A DNA stretch of 64,000 nucleotides from Entoloma clypeatum. Lineage: Eukaryota; Basidiomycota; Agaricomycetes; Agaricales; Entolomataceae. The notes below the pieces were generated by a model, which did not search any database, was not told where the DNA came from, and was given only the letters and a program-made list of their open reading frames with translations. The DNA is taken from positions 1,550,001-1,614,000 of the forward strand of contig OY751485.1 in assembly GCA_963565915.1 (NCBI GenBank), in the 5' to 3' direction. Shown here one piece after another: positions 23,514-32,776 of the stretch (position 1 is the first letter of the stretch; each line of letters starts with the position of its first letter). A program made the translations under genes and the position numbers.

Positions 23514-23751
23514 TGTAAGGGCAACCACTTTCACTTTTTACTTTTCCTTTCCTTTCTTCCTTTCCTTTCTATTCCACCATCTCCGACATCCTCCGATCGT
23601 ATCCGCTGTGTCCGACATCTTATCCGCCTCTCCGCATCCGACGACTCTGCCCCCATCTGCTACTCCGCACGTCGGATCGCAGGTACTATCATTCATCTTG
23701 TTTCCATTCATCCTTCATTGCTACTCCCGATCATTGCTCATCATTCATGCA
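23514..23751 (+). repeat. Gypsy C 3' LTR, truncated to 238 bp
   Basis: Matches 17873-18110 closely, then stops abruptly at catgca. Unrelated AT-rich sequence follows. The remaining LTR part was not found elsewhere in the window. Confidence 0.85.
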
Positions 23752-23905
23752 TTCATTATGGAGATATAACACTTTTACTGAAATATGCACATTTCATTAT
23801 TTCTATCTTATCTAGAGATCTAAAAATTATACAAGCTGTTTCAGAAGGTCAATACATATATATTGATGAGTTCTATCATGTTAAACTATTATTAGATTAT
23901 GAGGA
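23752..23905 (+). other. AT-rich island with an open frame, origin unknown
   Basis: Begins sharply where the gypsy C 3' LTR ends. A/T content is about 70 percent, unlike both neighbours. One plus-strand frame is open throughout and reads GDITLLLKYAHFIISILS, then EGQYIYIDEFYHVKLLLDY. It looks coding, but no family is recognised. A piece of organellar or other foreign AT-rich DNA is one possibility, not shown. Confidence 0.35.
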
Positions 23906-24149
23906 AGGCACCACGCGTGCCTGCGCAATGCTTTGTTGTCATGGGACACGATAGGTTGGCGGGAGGGGCTTAGTCAGCATGTCCTGGGACACGGCGGCTG
24001 TGCACGTCGTTGGATAGAGGTTGCTTGAGGTTGTAGGTGATGGCGGGGAAGCACAATAATGATGCGCAGCGGCTGTTGATGGCAGGGGCCGCATAGATAA
24101 AGTAGCCGAGCAATGCAATCAAGCAAGATCAGCATCGAATGAGCCGAAA
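23906..24149. other. Unassigned sequence with two tgggacac motifs
   Basis: Lies between the AT-rich island and the left LTR of gypsy D. The motif tgggacac occurs near 23941 and 23981, in the same orientation. The first, catgggacacgat, also occurs at about 31379. No coding potential recognised. Confidence 0.4.
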
Positions 24150-24688
24150 ATGAGAGAGGTCGGAGATGCGGAGGTTCTCGGAAAGATCTCGGTGAGAGAC
24201 ACGTTGACATGGAAATGGTCGGACGACGTCGGAGTTGTGACTCAGACACAGTACTGAGCTCGTCGAAGAGTAACGATGGAGGAAGAGCAGTAGATGAGGA
24301 TGTCGTCGGCGTATTGTATCACAGCGAGGATCTCTGGCATGAACAGGGAGTAGAGGAGTGAACTTTGTTGATATTCGAACTGAGGAACTACAGGTATGGT
24401 ACGAGCTTAAATACCTAAAGGAGATTACTTTACGGAGATGGTCGGAGTAGGTCCGGAGTTGTGGCATAAGTTGCCAGCGACTGTAACGAACATCGGAGAT
24501 GTCGGTCAACGGACCATGCGGAAAAGGTGATGCATAAGTAAACGGGAATATGAATATGAAATGCATAAAGGCATGGAGTTATGAATATAAAATGCACGAT
24601 GGCAACGTGCGGAGACGCGGAGGTAACGGATGTCCGGAATGTCGGAGGACGATCGGAGTGGATCGGAGATTCGGAGATGGATATAACA
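24150..24688 (-). repeat. Gypsy D 3' LTR, incomplete
   Basis: Very similar to 30790-31318 and ending ggatataaca like it. The outer 180 bp of the LTR are missing or replaced at the left side. Confidence 0.85.
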
Positions 24689-24807
24689 GTATTCCCCTCT
24701 TAGGTCTGACACCCATGGAAGACCACGAGAAAATAAACAAGGTCATGTGGTCTCGGTTATTTAACGGAGATGAGCGGCCCAAGGGTTTTCTTCCAGTTAC
24801 CACCAAC

Positions 24808-25654
24808 ATGCCCCAAGACTCAAACACACAACCCGCGCGCTCCAGCGCCAACCTCAACGACTCCGAAGAGGAGCTCCTGCGCCGTCTGGCACAGGTACGC
24901 AAGGAGAAGGAGGAGGCAGAGGCAAGGAAAAAGGCGGAGGCCGAGAGGAGGGCGAGGGAGGCAGAGGCGAAGAAGAGGGCAGAGGCGGAGGCAAAGGCGG
25001 AGGCGGAGGCGGAGAAGAAGAGGGCGAAGAAGGCGGGGAAACAGAGGGCGGAGAGCAGAGCGGAGGAATCAGAGGTCCGGGGGGAGGCGTGTCAGGCCTG
25101 TGCGCAGGCGAAGGTGGAGTGCAAGTGGGCATTGTGAGTACCCACTTTTTCATCTTCTTTTTCTTACTGACAGTCTCCTTAGGCAGGGGAAGGGCACCGC
25201 ATGCCAGCGGTGTAAAGACGGCAAACGGGTTTGCCTGAAGCCCGGCGAGACGAGGGCGAAGCGGAAACGGGGGAAGACAGAGGAGGCTGTCGCGGAGGTC
25301 ACGGGCCCGAGCGGGGCAAAGAACTGCTGCGGCACAGGGGTCGCGGAGGAGCTCCGGGAGCTCCGGGAGGAGAAGGAGGAGAAGGAGGAGCGGTCGGCGA
25401 GGGTCGGTTGGGCGCTGCTCCGGCAGCTGCAAATTATGAACAACCACCTCACCTACTGGAACTTCCTGCTGGAGGCGGTGGCTCCGGAGTCGGAGACGGA
25501 GGACGGAGAAGAGAAAGAAGGAGAGGAAGAGGATGAGGGGGAGGTCGAGGGGTTGGCAGACGGGGAGCTTGTGGAACTGCAAGCGGAGAAAGAGGAGGCG
25601 GAGGGAGAAACGGAGGATGACGGTCCGCCGGCCAAGAAGGCCAAAACCCAGTAG
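24808..25654 (+). CDS. Antisense gene in gypsy D: Zn2Cys6-like, coiled-coil, acidic protein (265 aa)
   Basis: Exons 24808-25133 and 25183-25654, with a 49-bp intron (GTGAGT donor, TTAG acceptor) that joins in phase. An in-frame ATG at 24715 is an alternative start. The product has a long charged helix rich in Lys, Glu and Ala (residues about 15-90). A six-cysteine cluster follows with spacing C-X2-C-X6-C-X10-C-X2-C-X6-C, made of CQACAQAKVEC and CQRCKDGKRVC. The intron falls in the loop between the halves. Then come a basic patch (RAKRKRGK), a second coiled part and an acidic tail ending PPAKKAKTQ. The spacing equals that of fungal Zn2Cys6 binuclear clusters, so DNA binding is inferred. It runs antisense to pol, starting just inside the LTR. 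Clean frame and splice sites argue for a real gene. Possibly host-derived cargo or an element regulator. Confidence 0.65.
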
Positions 25655-25718
25655 CCCCTCCCCCCTCTAATTTTTATTATTATTATTTTATTTTGCAATA
25701 TAATTGTCTTGCGCGGTT

Positions 25719-28700
25719 CTATAGGCGTGATAAGGGGCCCGGTTTCTCTGGATACGCGGAGTGGAAATCCGCGACTAAGTCCGTCGCATGTTCGAGTTCC
25801 GTGGCGGGTAGCCAGGACTGTTCCTCATTGGTTCCTTCATAGCCTAGCCAATGGACTAGGTAGAGCAGTTTGCAAGAATGCCGACGATCCAGTTTGGTGT
25901 CAAGGATTTCGGCGATTTTGTATTCCACTTCTCCTTCAACGTCGATCGGAGGAGGCGGAGTTACTGTCCGGTTCGGAATGTCGTTCGGAACAGATGGCTC
26001 CAGCATGGAGATGTGGAAAATGGGGTGAACACCGCGTATGGTGTCCGGAAGTCGGAGGGTGTAAGAGTGTGTACCATTTCTGGCAAGGATGTCAAAGGGG
26101 CCAAGGTACTTTTCAGACAGCTTTTTGGAGGGTCGTGTAGTGCGGAAAAACTTAGCCTTCACAAACGCTTGCTGTCCTACTTCGAGCGGAGGGGGCAGAG
26201 CACACCAGAGATTGGCGGGGCCTTGATAACGTCGTTGAGCTTCTAGGATTGTAGATTTGAGCTCTTGGTGAAGCTCGTCCAGGTCTACAACAAATTGTCA
26301 CGCACGGGTGGATGTGAGGTCGTGCTCCGGATGGATGGAGAGGTTCAGATGATAACCTTTATTGGCGAAGAAGGGCGAGATCCCGGTCGTAGCACTCGGA
26401 GCATTGTTGTATGCAAACTCTGCAAGCGGAAGTAGCTCGGACCAGTTGTCCTGCTGATAGTTGCAGAAGATGCAGAGGTACTGTTCCAAGGTTTGGTTGG
26501 TACGTTTGGTTTGACCGTCGCCTTCAGGATGGTAGCCAGAGGTGAAGTGCAGAGTCATGTTGAGGGCTTTTCCAAGGGAGCGGAAAAAGTGGGAGACGAA
26601 CTCTGGGCCTCGGTCAGAGGTGACATGTTCCGGTACTCCGTGCTTGGAGAACACATGCAGGATGAACAAGGTGGCTAGATCTTCAGAGGTGCAGTGGATC
26701 GTAGTCGGAACAAAAATGCTTTGTTTTGTCATTCGGTTAACAATAACAAGGATTGCGTCAAAACCGCCGGAGGTCGGAAGTGTCTCAATGAAGTCCATGG
26801 ATATGGAGTTCCACAGAAGGTTCGGAACTGGGAGTTGCTTCAGCATACCATAGGGCTTGTGGCGTTGAGGTTTAGAGCGCATGCAAGTGGTGCAGGATTT
26901 GCAGTACTTTTTGACAAAGTCTCAAACACCAGGCCAAGTATAATCTCGTTGAATGAGACTAACTGTCTTGTTCTGTCCAGGGTGTCCGGAGAGAATATGG
27001 TTGTGCTTGTTGCGGAGGATGCGGAGCCAGAGGTTATTGGAGTTGGGGACATAAATGCGACCACTATGACGGAGGAAACCGTCGGAGTCTACGGACCAGT
27101 GTGGTTTGGGCTCCTTGAGATGGTCAGCATAGATTGGGTCGGATGGGAGTGAGCGGAGGATGTCGGAGTGCAACTGTTCAATGTCCATTATGACTGTGGC
27201 GCGGAGAACAGGGGTGAACAACTCCATAGCTCGGAGAGATGCGGACAGCTGTTCTTGGGAAAAGACTGGTCGGAAGTTGCTTGGATTTACCAACGCATAG
27301 TCGCTATTCCCCTCTTTGGGATAGACGTCCCATCGTCTAGTCAAAGAGTCCGGCTTGGTACCGAGATGTCCGGGGCGGAAGCGAATCAAGAGATTGAACT
27401 GAGAGAGGAACTCGGACCACCGGGCCTGTCAGCGGGTGAGAACCTTTGTAGTGGCGAAGTACTCCAGGTTCTTGTGGTCCGTGACAACATCGATCGGAGC
27501 AGCGGAGCCTTCAAGGTAATGTTGCCATACCTTGAATGCTTCATGGATAGCAAGTAACTCCTTGTCGTGCGTGTTGTAGTTGAGTTCCGGGGCGGTGAAG
27601 GTGCGGGAGTGGAACACTACTGGGTGTATCTCCTCGTCGGAGGTCCGGATGGACAAAATAGCACCAAGTGCGTAGTCGGAGGCGTCCGTCTCGATGATAA
27701 TAGGTCGATCAGAAATCCAATGAGTGAGGACCGGTGCTTTGGTAAAAGCGAGCTTCAACTCGTTGAACGCACTCCGTGCGGAGTTGGAGAAACAGAACGG
27801 AGTACCCTTCCGGGTGAGTTGGGTGAGCGGAACAACAATGTCCGAATAACCGTGAATGAAACATCGATAGAAATTCGCGAATCCAAGGAAAGACTGTATG
27901 TCCTTCACTTTTTGAGGTTCGGGCCACTCTTGAATGGTCTTCACCTTGGTTTCAGACATGCGGAGACCGGAGGGAGAAAGGATGAAACCAAGGTATTCGA
28001 CTGTGTCGACAGAAAATTTGCACTTGTCAGAGCGGACGTAAAGTCCGTTCTTGCGGAGACGTCGGAGAACTTCCTTGACATCGTCGGGGTGCTTGGCGGG
28101 GTCGTCGGAGTAAATGAGAATGTCATCGAGGTAGACCACCACTGTAACATCGAGGAGGTCACTGAAGATATCATTCACAAATCGCTGAAAAGCGGCAGGG
28201 GCGTTGGATAGTCCAAAAGGCATAACAAGCCATTCAAACGATCCGTAACAAGTGCGGAAAGCAGTTTTCCATTCATCTCCGTCAGCAATGCGGACAAGAT
28301 GATATGCATGCCGGAGATCGAGAGTGGTATAAACGCGCGCTTTTCCGGCAGTGGAAAGGAGGTCGGAGATGAGCGGAAGAGGGTATTGATCCTTCTTGGT
28401 AACTTTGTTCAGGCCCCGATAGTCGACGCACAGGCGGAGGGAACCGTCCTTCTTTCAAACAAAGAGGACCGGAGCGCCATGCGGAGAGCGAGAGGGGCGA
28501 ATGAAACCAATGGCCAAATGTTCGTCTATGAAGCTTCGCAGGGCAGATAGTTCGGATTGTGAAATGGAGTACATAGGGCCAATAGGGGGAGTCGATCCAT
28601 CTTCTAACTCGATGCGGAGGTCATACGGACGATGCGGAGCAAGGGTGTCTGCTTTTGTCTTGCTAAAAACATCGGCAAAATCGTGATATTCCTCTGGGAT

Positions 28701-29413
28701 ATGGGAGAGGTCCGGAGGCTCCTCAGACATGGAAATGGATTGGGCGGAGATTGTGTGGTCGGAGAGGTGAATTCGGAAAGATTGGGCACCCGGAAGTTTG
28801 CAAGCGCACACAAATGCGGCTGCATTTATCAATGCAATATTCGGAACAATGTCCGGAGTAGCAGCGGGTGTGCCGGAGTCGGAGGCCGGAGTATCGGGAG
28901 AGGTCTGCGGAGGTAGCGGAGCTGACCTGGCAGAAGACGTCAAGGTCGGAGACTCCTTCAAGAGCTGTGGATGGAAAGTAATACTGCCCAATACCCAGTC
29001 AATCATAGGATTGTAGCGGGTGAGCCAGTTGTATCCAAGAACCATAGAACAGGAGGAATTGAGCGGAGTCACGTAGGCTGTAATGGCCATATATTCACCG
29101 GAGGAAAAGTATACAGGGAGATCAACTGCCTGAGTAATGATGGAGTTGGACGTTCTGTCAAATAATTTAAGTTCGATCGGAGGTATGGAGGTGAAAGGGA
29201 GTTTATAGGATGAAGCGTAACGGGAGTCAATAAAACAATGAGTAGAGCCGGAGTCCACAAGGGCGGCTATCGGAGAAGAATCGGAGATAAGCGGAGATGT
29301 AAGTCGGACACGGAGGGAATTGGGATCGGAAAGAGCGGAAGCGTTGAGTAGAGCGGTAGTACGGATGGGTTCAACGCAGTCCTCAGGCCGTACAGAGTCC
29401 TGTGGACTGCCCG
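25719..29413 (-). pseudogene. Gypsy D Pol (protease, RT, RNase H, integrase, chromodomain)
   Basis: One frame runs from the protease (VDSGSTHCFID) through RT (IRPSRSPHGAPVLFV, VVYLDDILIYSDD, FLGFANFYRCFI) and RNase H (ETDASDYALGAI, VTDHKNLEYF). The integrase follows (CKSCTTCMRSKPQRHKP, MDFIETLP, VTSDRGPEFVSHFF, HPEGDGQTKRTNQ), then a C-terminal chromodomain (YKIAEILDTK, YLVHWLGYEGTNEEQSW). Four TGA codons interrupt it, at about 28455, 27429, 26922 and 26298, and no frameshift is seen. Each stands at a site where relatives have a basic residue, mostly Arg (for example LTR-stop-QARW). The frame differs from gag, as is usual for gag-pol frameshifting elements. Confidence 0.9.
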
Positions 29414-30571
29414 CTAATTTTTTGTTTCGTCCGTGGTCTTGGCTTGGGCAGCGCGCGCCTTAGCCTTAGAGGCGGAGGACGAAGACTTCAGGCAATCTTT
29501 CGCGACGTGTCCAGCTTTGCCACAAAACATACAGAGGTTGTTGTCAAAACGGCGTTTGCGTTCCTCCGGAGTTAGCCTTCCGTCTTTTCCAAGTTTGTCG
29601 GAGATGTCGGACTTGGGAGCGGAGGAAGGCTTCAACTGTTTGCCCTGGTTCTGTGTCTGCGGTTTGGCTTTGGAGTTTTTATCGGAGTTTGCGGAGGGGG
29701 TTTTAGCTTCGGATTTGTCGGATTTGGATGCGGACTTGTCGGAGCGGGACTTCTCGTGATGACGTTCCCAGTGGCGAGCATCAATAGTCTGTGCTAGCTC
29801 CCTAAGTGCTGGTAACGTGCTTGGCTTTGCTTGAGTCCCAAGGACATCTTTAATCCGCTCCGCCAACCCGGAGTAGTACTGGTGATGCAGGGCGGAGCTG
29901 TCCCAGTGCGTTTTGGCAGTAAGGCATGTGAACTCAATATTATACTTGAGAATATGTTGATTTTCGCGCATTTTGAGATTGTCCAGAGAGTCGGCAGCAT
30001 CCGCAATGGGGTCAATGACCCCGAATTCCGTGCGGAGCGTGCGGAGGAATGCGGACCAATCTTCGTACCAGTCCGGGGGGTTGTCCGGGTCCGGTTCGAT
30101 GATGAAATGCTCGAAATAATCGAGAGCTGTGCCTCGGAGGAAAGAGATGGCGAGAGTGATTTTGGCAGAGTCATCGTCATACTCGGAGTTGTCGCGGAAG
30201 AACAATGTGCATTGGAGGATGAACTGGTTCAGTTTCCGGGGATCGGAACCGTTGAAGGTGTCCGGATCCTTAGCCTTTTTATGATGCTTGTGACCTTTGC
30301 TGCGTTTGAGTTCATTGGTCATTAAGAGGAAAGCATCCGCAAGGGCTTGTGGGCCGAAAATATTCTGAGGAGACGGGGGTGCGGATTCTATGGGGGAAGT
30401 GGGGATCGGAATATTATGTGGAGGTGTGATGGGCCGAAAACCCAGAGGTGTCGGAGTAGTGGGAGTTACGGGGGATAGTTCTGTTAAACCTTGTTCGACA
30501 TTTTGTAGAACCTGTTGCCTAGAAGTGCCAGCTTCTGCGGCTTTTGCTGTCTTGGTGTTTCGGAGTGCCAT
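29414..30571 (-). CDS. Gypsy D Gag (385 aa)
   Basis: Starts MALRNTKTAKAAEAG. A Pro-rich N-terminus is followed by the Gag core (DPDTFNGSDPRKLNQFILQC, ISFLRGTALDYFEHFI, DNLKMRENQHILKYNIEF), a Lys/Ser-rich linker and one CCHC knuckle (CMFCGKAGHVAKDC). No stop inside. The start is 39 bases from the 5' LTR, leaving little room for a canonical primer site. Confidence 0.85.
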   Translation of the reverse strand: MALRNTKTAKAAEAGTSRQQVLQNVEQGLTELSPVTPTTPTPLGFRPITPPHNIPIPTSPIESAPPSPQNIFGPQALADAFLLMTNELKRSKGHKHHKKAKDPDTFNGSDPRKLNQFILQCTLFFRDNSEYDDDSAKITLAISFLRGTALDYFEHFIIEPDPDNPPDWYEDWSAFLRTLRTEFGVIDPIADAADSLDNLKMRENQHILKYNIEFTCLTAKTHWDSSALHHQYYSGLAERIKDVLGTQAKPSTLPALRELAQTIDARHWERHHEKSRSDKSASKSDKSEAKTPSANSDKNSKAKPQTQNQGKQLKPSSAPKSDISDKLGKDGRLTPEERKRRFDNNLCMFCGKAGHVAKDCLKSSSSASKAKARAAQAKTTDETKN

Positions 30572-30610
30572 GACTAGCAGGAATCCAAAAACGGTTTGAG
30601 TTCGAATATA

Positions 30611-31318
30611 CTGTTAAGTAGGTGAAACGTCGGAGCTTCGTCGGAGTCCGTCGGAGGTCGGACGTAGGACTGAGACCGGAGCAGAACTCCGGAAATGCGG
30701 AGGAACAACGAAGGGGAGGGACGTGGCTTCAACGTATGTGTTGCGCCGCTGTTTGTTGGATAAGGTGTCCCAATTTCAGGAGGTCGGAGGAGAGGTCGGA
30801 GATGCGGAGGTTCTCGGAAAGATCTCGGTGAGAGACACGTTGACGTGGAAATGGTCGGACAACGTCGGAGTTGTGACTCAGACACAGTACTGAGCTCATC
30901 GAAGAGTAACGATGGAGGAAGAGCAGTAGATGAGGATGTCGTCAGTGTATTGTATCACAGCGAGGATCTCTGGCATGAACGGGGAGTAGAGGAGTGAACT
31001 TTGTTGATATTCGAACTGAGGAACTACAGGTATGGTACGAGCTTAAATACCTAAATGAGATTACTTTACGGAGATGGTCGGAGTAGGTCCGGAGTTGTGG
31101 CGTAAGTTGCCAGCGACTGTAACGAACATCAGAGATGTCGGTCAACGGACCATGCGGAAAAGGCGATGCATAAGTAAACGGGAATATGAAATGCATAAAG
31201 GCATGGAGTTATGAATATGAAATGCACGATGGCAACGTGCGGAGACGCGGAGGTAACGGATGTCCAGAATGTCGGAGGATGATCGGAGTGGATCGGAGAT
31301 TCGGAGACGGATATAACA
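30611..31318 (-). repeat. Gypsy D 5' LTR (about 708 bp)
   Basis: On the plus strand it begins TGTTAAG and ends GATATAACA, giving a TGTTA/TAACA inverted terminus. It is rich in cggag repeats, a motif also common across the rest of the element. The outer boundary at 30611 rests on this inverted terminus. Confidence 0.7.
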
Positions 31319-31339
31319 CCCGAGGGTCCTGCCAAAAAA

Positions 31340-31530
31340 GGAAGCGTGTCCCAGGAGCTGCTAAAGCACTTATTTTTCATGGGACACGATCTCAGTGGGG
31401 CTGCCAGTGAAAAACAGCGTGTCCCAGAAGATTTTAAGTCATCAACCAACAGCTGGGACACGCCGCTTTGGTCGGAAATCAGCCCTGAACATGATTTTGG
31501 TGATGGGGTGTTCCCAACCTCAGTTTTGCA
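31340..31530. repeat. Cluster of small palindromes built on gtgtccca/tgggacac
   Basis: gcgtgtcccagg (about 31345) pairs with catgggacacg (about 31377), and gcgtgtcccag (about 31418) pairs with ctgggacacgc (about 31452). This gives two adjacent hairpin-forming units of about 45 bp. Related motifs lie near 30766, 31508, 31733, 23941 and 23981. Confidence 0.6.
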
Positions 31531-31909
31531 AGGTTCAGTAGTTCAAAAAATTCAAAAATTTTCGCCGAGTATGCCTTACATTTGGACCTACTGACTACAA
31601 AAAAAAATTGAGGGCATCGGGCCCACGGTTGGGGTGCCTGAGCCATTCGAGCACTCGGTGAGATTCAAAAAGACTGCCTGATCGGATTTCGGAGATCCCC
31701 GAGCCGCTGACCAAATGCTGACACACCCTGTACCTCCGTGTCCCAACGTGTTCTAAAGGTTGCATTTGCACATTGTTTACTGTTGTTTGGTGTAAAGCGT
31801 CGCATCGCTATATGCTCAAATCCATGGCGAAAATTCATAAAATAAATACATATTTATTGACATATGATACTCTACTACATAATTGATATAGTCTGTAAGC
31901 TTACTTTCT
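31531..31909. other. Unassigned AT-rich sequence, no gene seen
   Basis: Right interior of the hAT-like element. It contains an A run (31599-31608) and a palindromic aaatacatattt near 31850. No recognisable coding sequence. Confidence 0.4.
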
Positions 31910-32057
31910 CCTGTGTAGCCATATTAAGGAGAAATGCGATGTTTTTTGAGTTTGTTTACATATATTTGACACATTTGATGCGCGCGTGTTGCGCATCATC
32001 CAACATCGAATCGACGCATCCACCCATTGCTCGCTCCGCAATGAGAGGCACACAGAT
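31910..32057. repeat. Dispersed repeat, copy 2
   Basis: Counterpart of 1-150, same orientation, roughly 80 percent or more alike by eye, including tttgacacatttgatgcgcg and gagaggcacaca. One copy lies inside the hAT-like element and the other outside the nest, so it is an independent repeat family. Confidence 0.65.
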
Positions 32058-32142
32058 ATAACAAAAATAACACAGTAATAATAGTACAGATACAACAAAA
32101 ATAGCACTGTAAACACAGATACAACAAAATAACACTGTAATC
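32051..32142. repeat. Short tandem repeat, about three units of 29-35 bp
   Basis: Units cacagatataacaaaaataa, cagatacaacaaaaatagca and cagatacaacaaaataaca, each followed by a ctgtaa-like spacer. Confidence 0.7.
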
Positions 32143-32369
32143 ATATGTTTTAGCTATGTTTTCACCATGTTTCACTCAATTCTTAACCTTTGTGACTCTG
32201 AGCAAGAGTTTATATACAAGCTAGAAATGTATTCCACTCAGTTGTAGCTTCAAAACAAGCCTTGGACCGATGAAATTGGACTATAAATATCTAGAATATT
32301 ATGCAGATTACTGAAAAATCTCCAAAAATTGTAGAATATTAGGGGGGGGGTTGGAGGTGTATCCCAAAG
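32143..32369. other. Unassigned AT-rich sequence
   Basis: No coding potential or known repeat recognised. A run of nine G at 32342-32350 precedes the hAT subterminal repeats. Confidence 0.4.
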
Positions 32370-32776
32370 GCCAAAAAGACCAGTCTAGACCTGTTTAGAC
32401 CGGTCTTTTTGTGGTCTAAGTCAAAAAAAAAATCTAGACTGAACTGCAGTCTAAATTTTCTAAAACGTATAGACCTTAGACCGCGGTTCAGTCCAACATG
32501 GTCTATTTTTCAGTTCAGTTCAGTCTGGTTCAGGTCTATGTAGACTGAACCTTCGAACACTAATACTCACAAAACTGATTCAATGAGTCCCTGGAGTAAT
32601 TTGATCATATATTGATCATTTTTTATGGGAATTACATAATTATTGCAGATTCCAAGAGTCCTGAAGCAGGGCTTTTAACCAGGTACCAATACCTTCTTTT
32701 GATTGGCATTATTTGCAAAGTTATTTTGAAGGTATTCACAAAGTAGCAAACATTGAATCAGTTTTGTGAGGCACTG

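Larger units (their letters stand above)
17873..23751 (+). mobile_element. Ty3/gypsy chromovirus-type element (gypsy C)
   Basis: Order: LTR, gag with zinc knuckle, protease, RT, RNase H, integrase, chromodomain, polypurine tract (23504-23510) and a partial 3' LTR. Three or more frameshifts make it inactive. The 3' LTR breaks off at 23751, so no target duplication can be shown. Confidence 0.88.
24150..31318 (-). mobile_element. Ty3/gypsy chromodomain element (gypsy D) with antisense gene
   Basis: Minus-strand element with 5' LTR 30611-31318, gag 30571-29414, pol 29413-25719 and 3' LTR remnant 24150-24688. Between pol and the 3' LTR a spliced gene runs on the opposite strand. Four TGA codons interrupt an otherwise open pol. 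Confidence 0.88.
17721..32562. mobile_element. hAT-like element, non-autonomous, filled by gypsy elements
   Basis: Terminal inverted repeats TAGTGTYCGARGGTTCAGT at 17721-17739 and 32544-32562. An exact 8-bp target duplication, atactcac (17713-17720 and 32563-32570), is the hAT standard. Subterminal sequences are rich in ggttcagttcggtt and gaccggtc-type repeats (17733-17870 and 32370-32560). No transposase is seen, so it was probably a short non-autonomous copy. It interrupts the right end of Tc1 copy 1. Confidence 0.85.
16310..32776 (+). mobile_element. Tc1/mariner element, copy 1, split by a hAT-like element
   Basis: Starts cagtgcctcacaaaactg, ends with its inverse and is flanked by TA (16308-16309 and 32777-32778). 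Excluding the insert and one target duplication it is about 1617 bp and nearly identical to copy 2 (35601-37219). The two halves are 16310-17720 and 32571-32776. Each end is a foldback: the outer motif tcacaaaactgattcaatg is repeated inverted about 190 bp inward. Confidence 0.95.

Noticed and set aside
24854..25582. Long minus-strand open frames opposite the antisense gene
   Set aside because: Low-complexity Pro/Leu/Ser composition, a mirror of the Glu/Lys-rich plus-strand gene. No splice or domain support.
31340..32142. CRISPR-like array (short palindromes and tandem units)
   Set aside because: Eukaryotic context, no regular repeat-spacer spacing and no cas genes.
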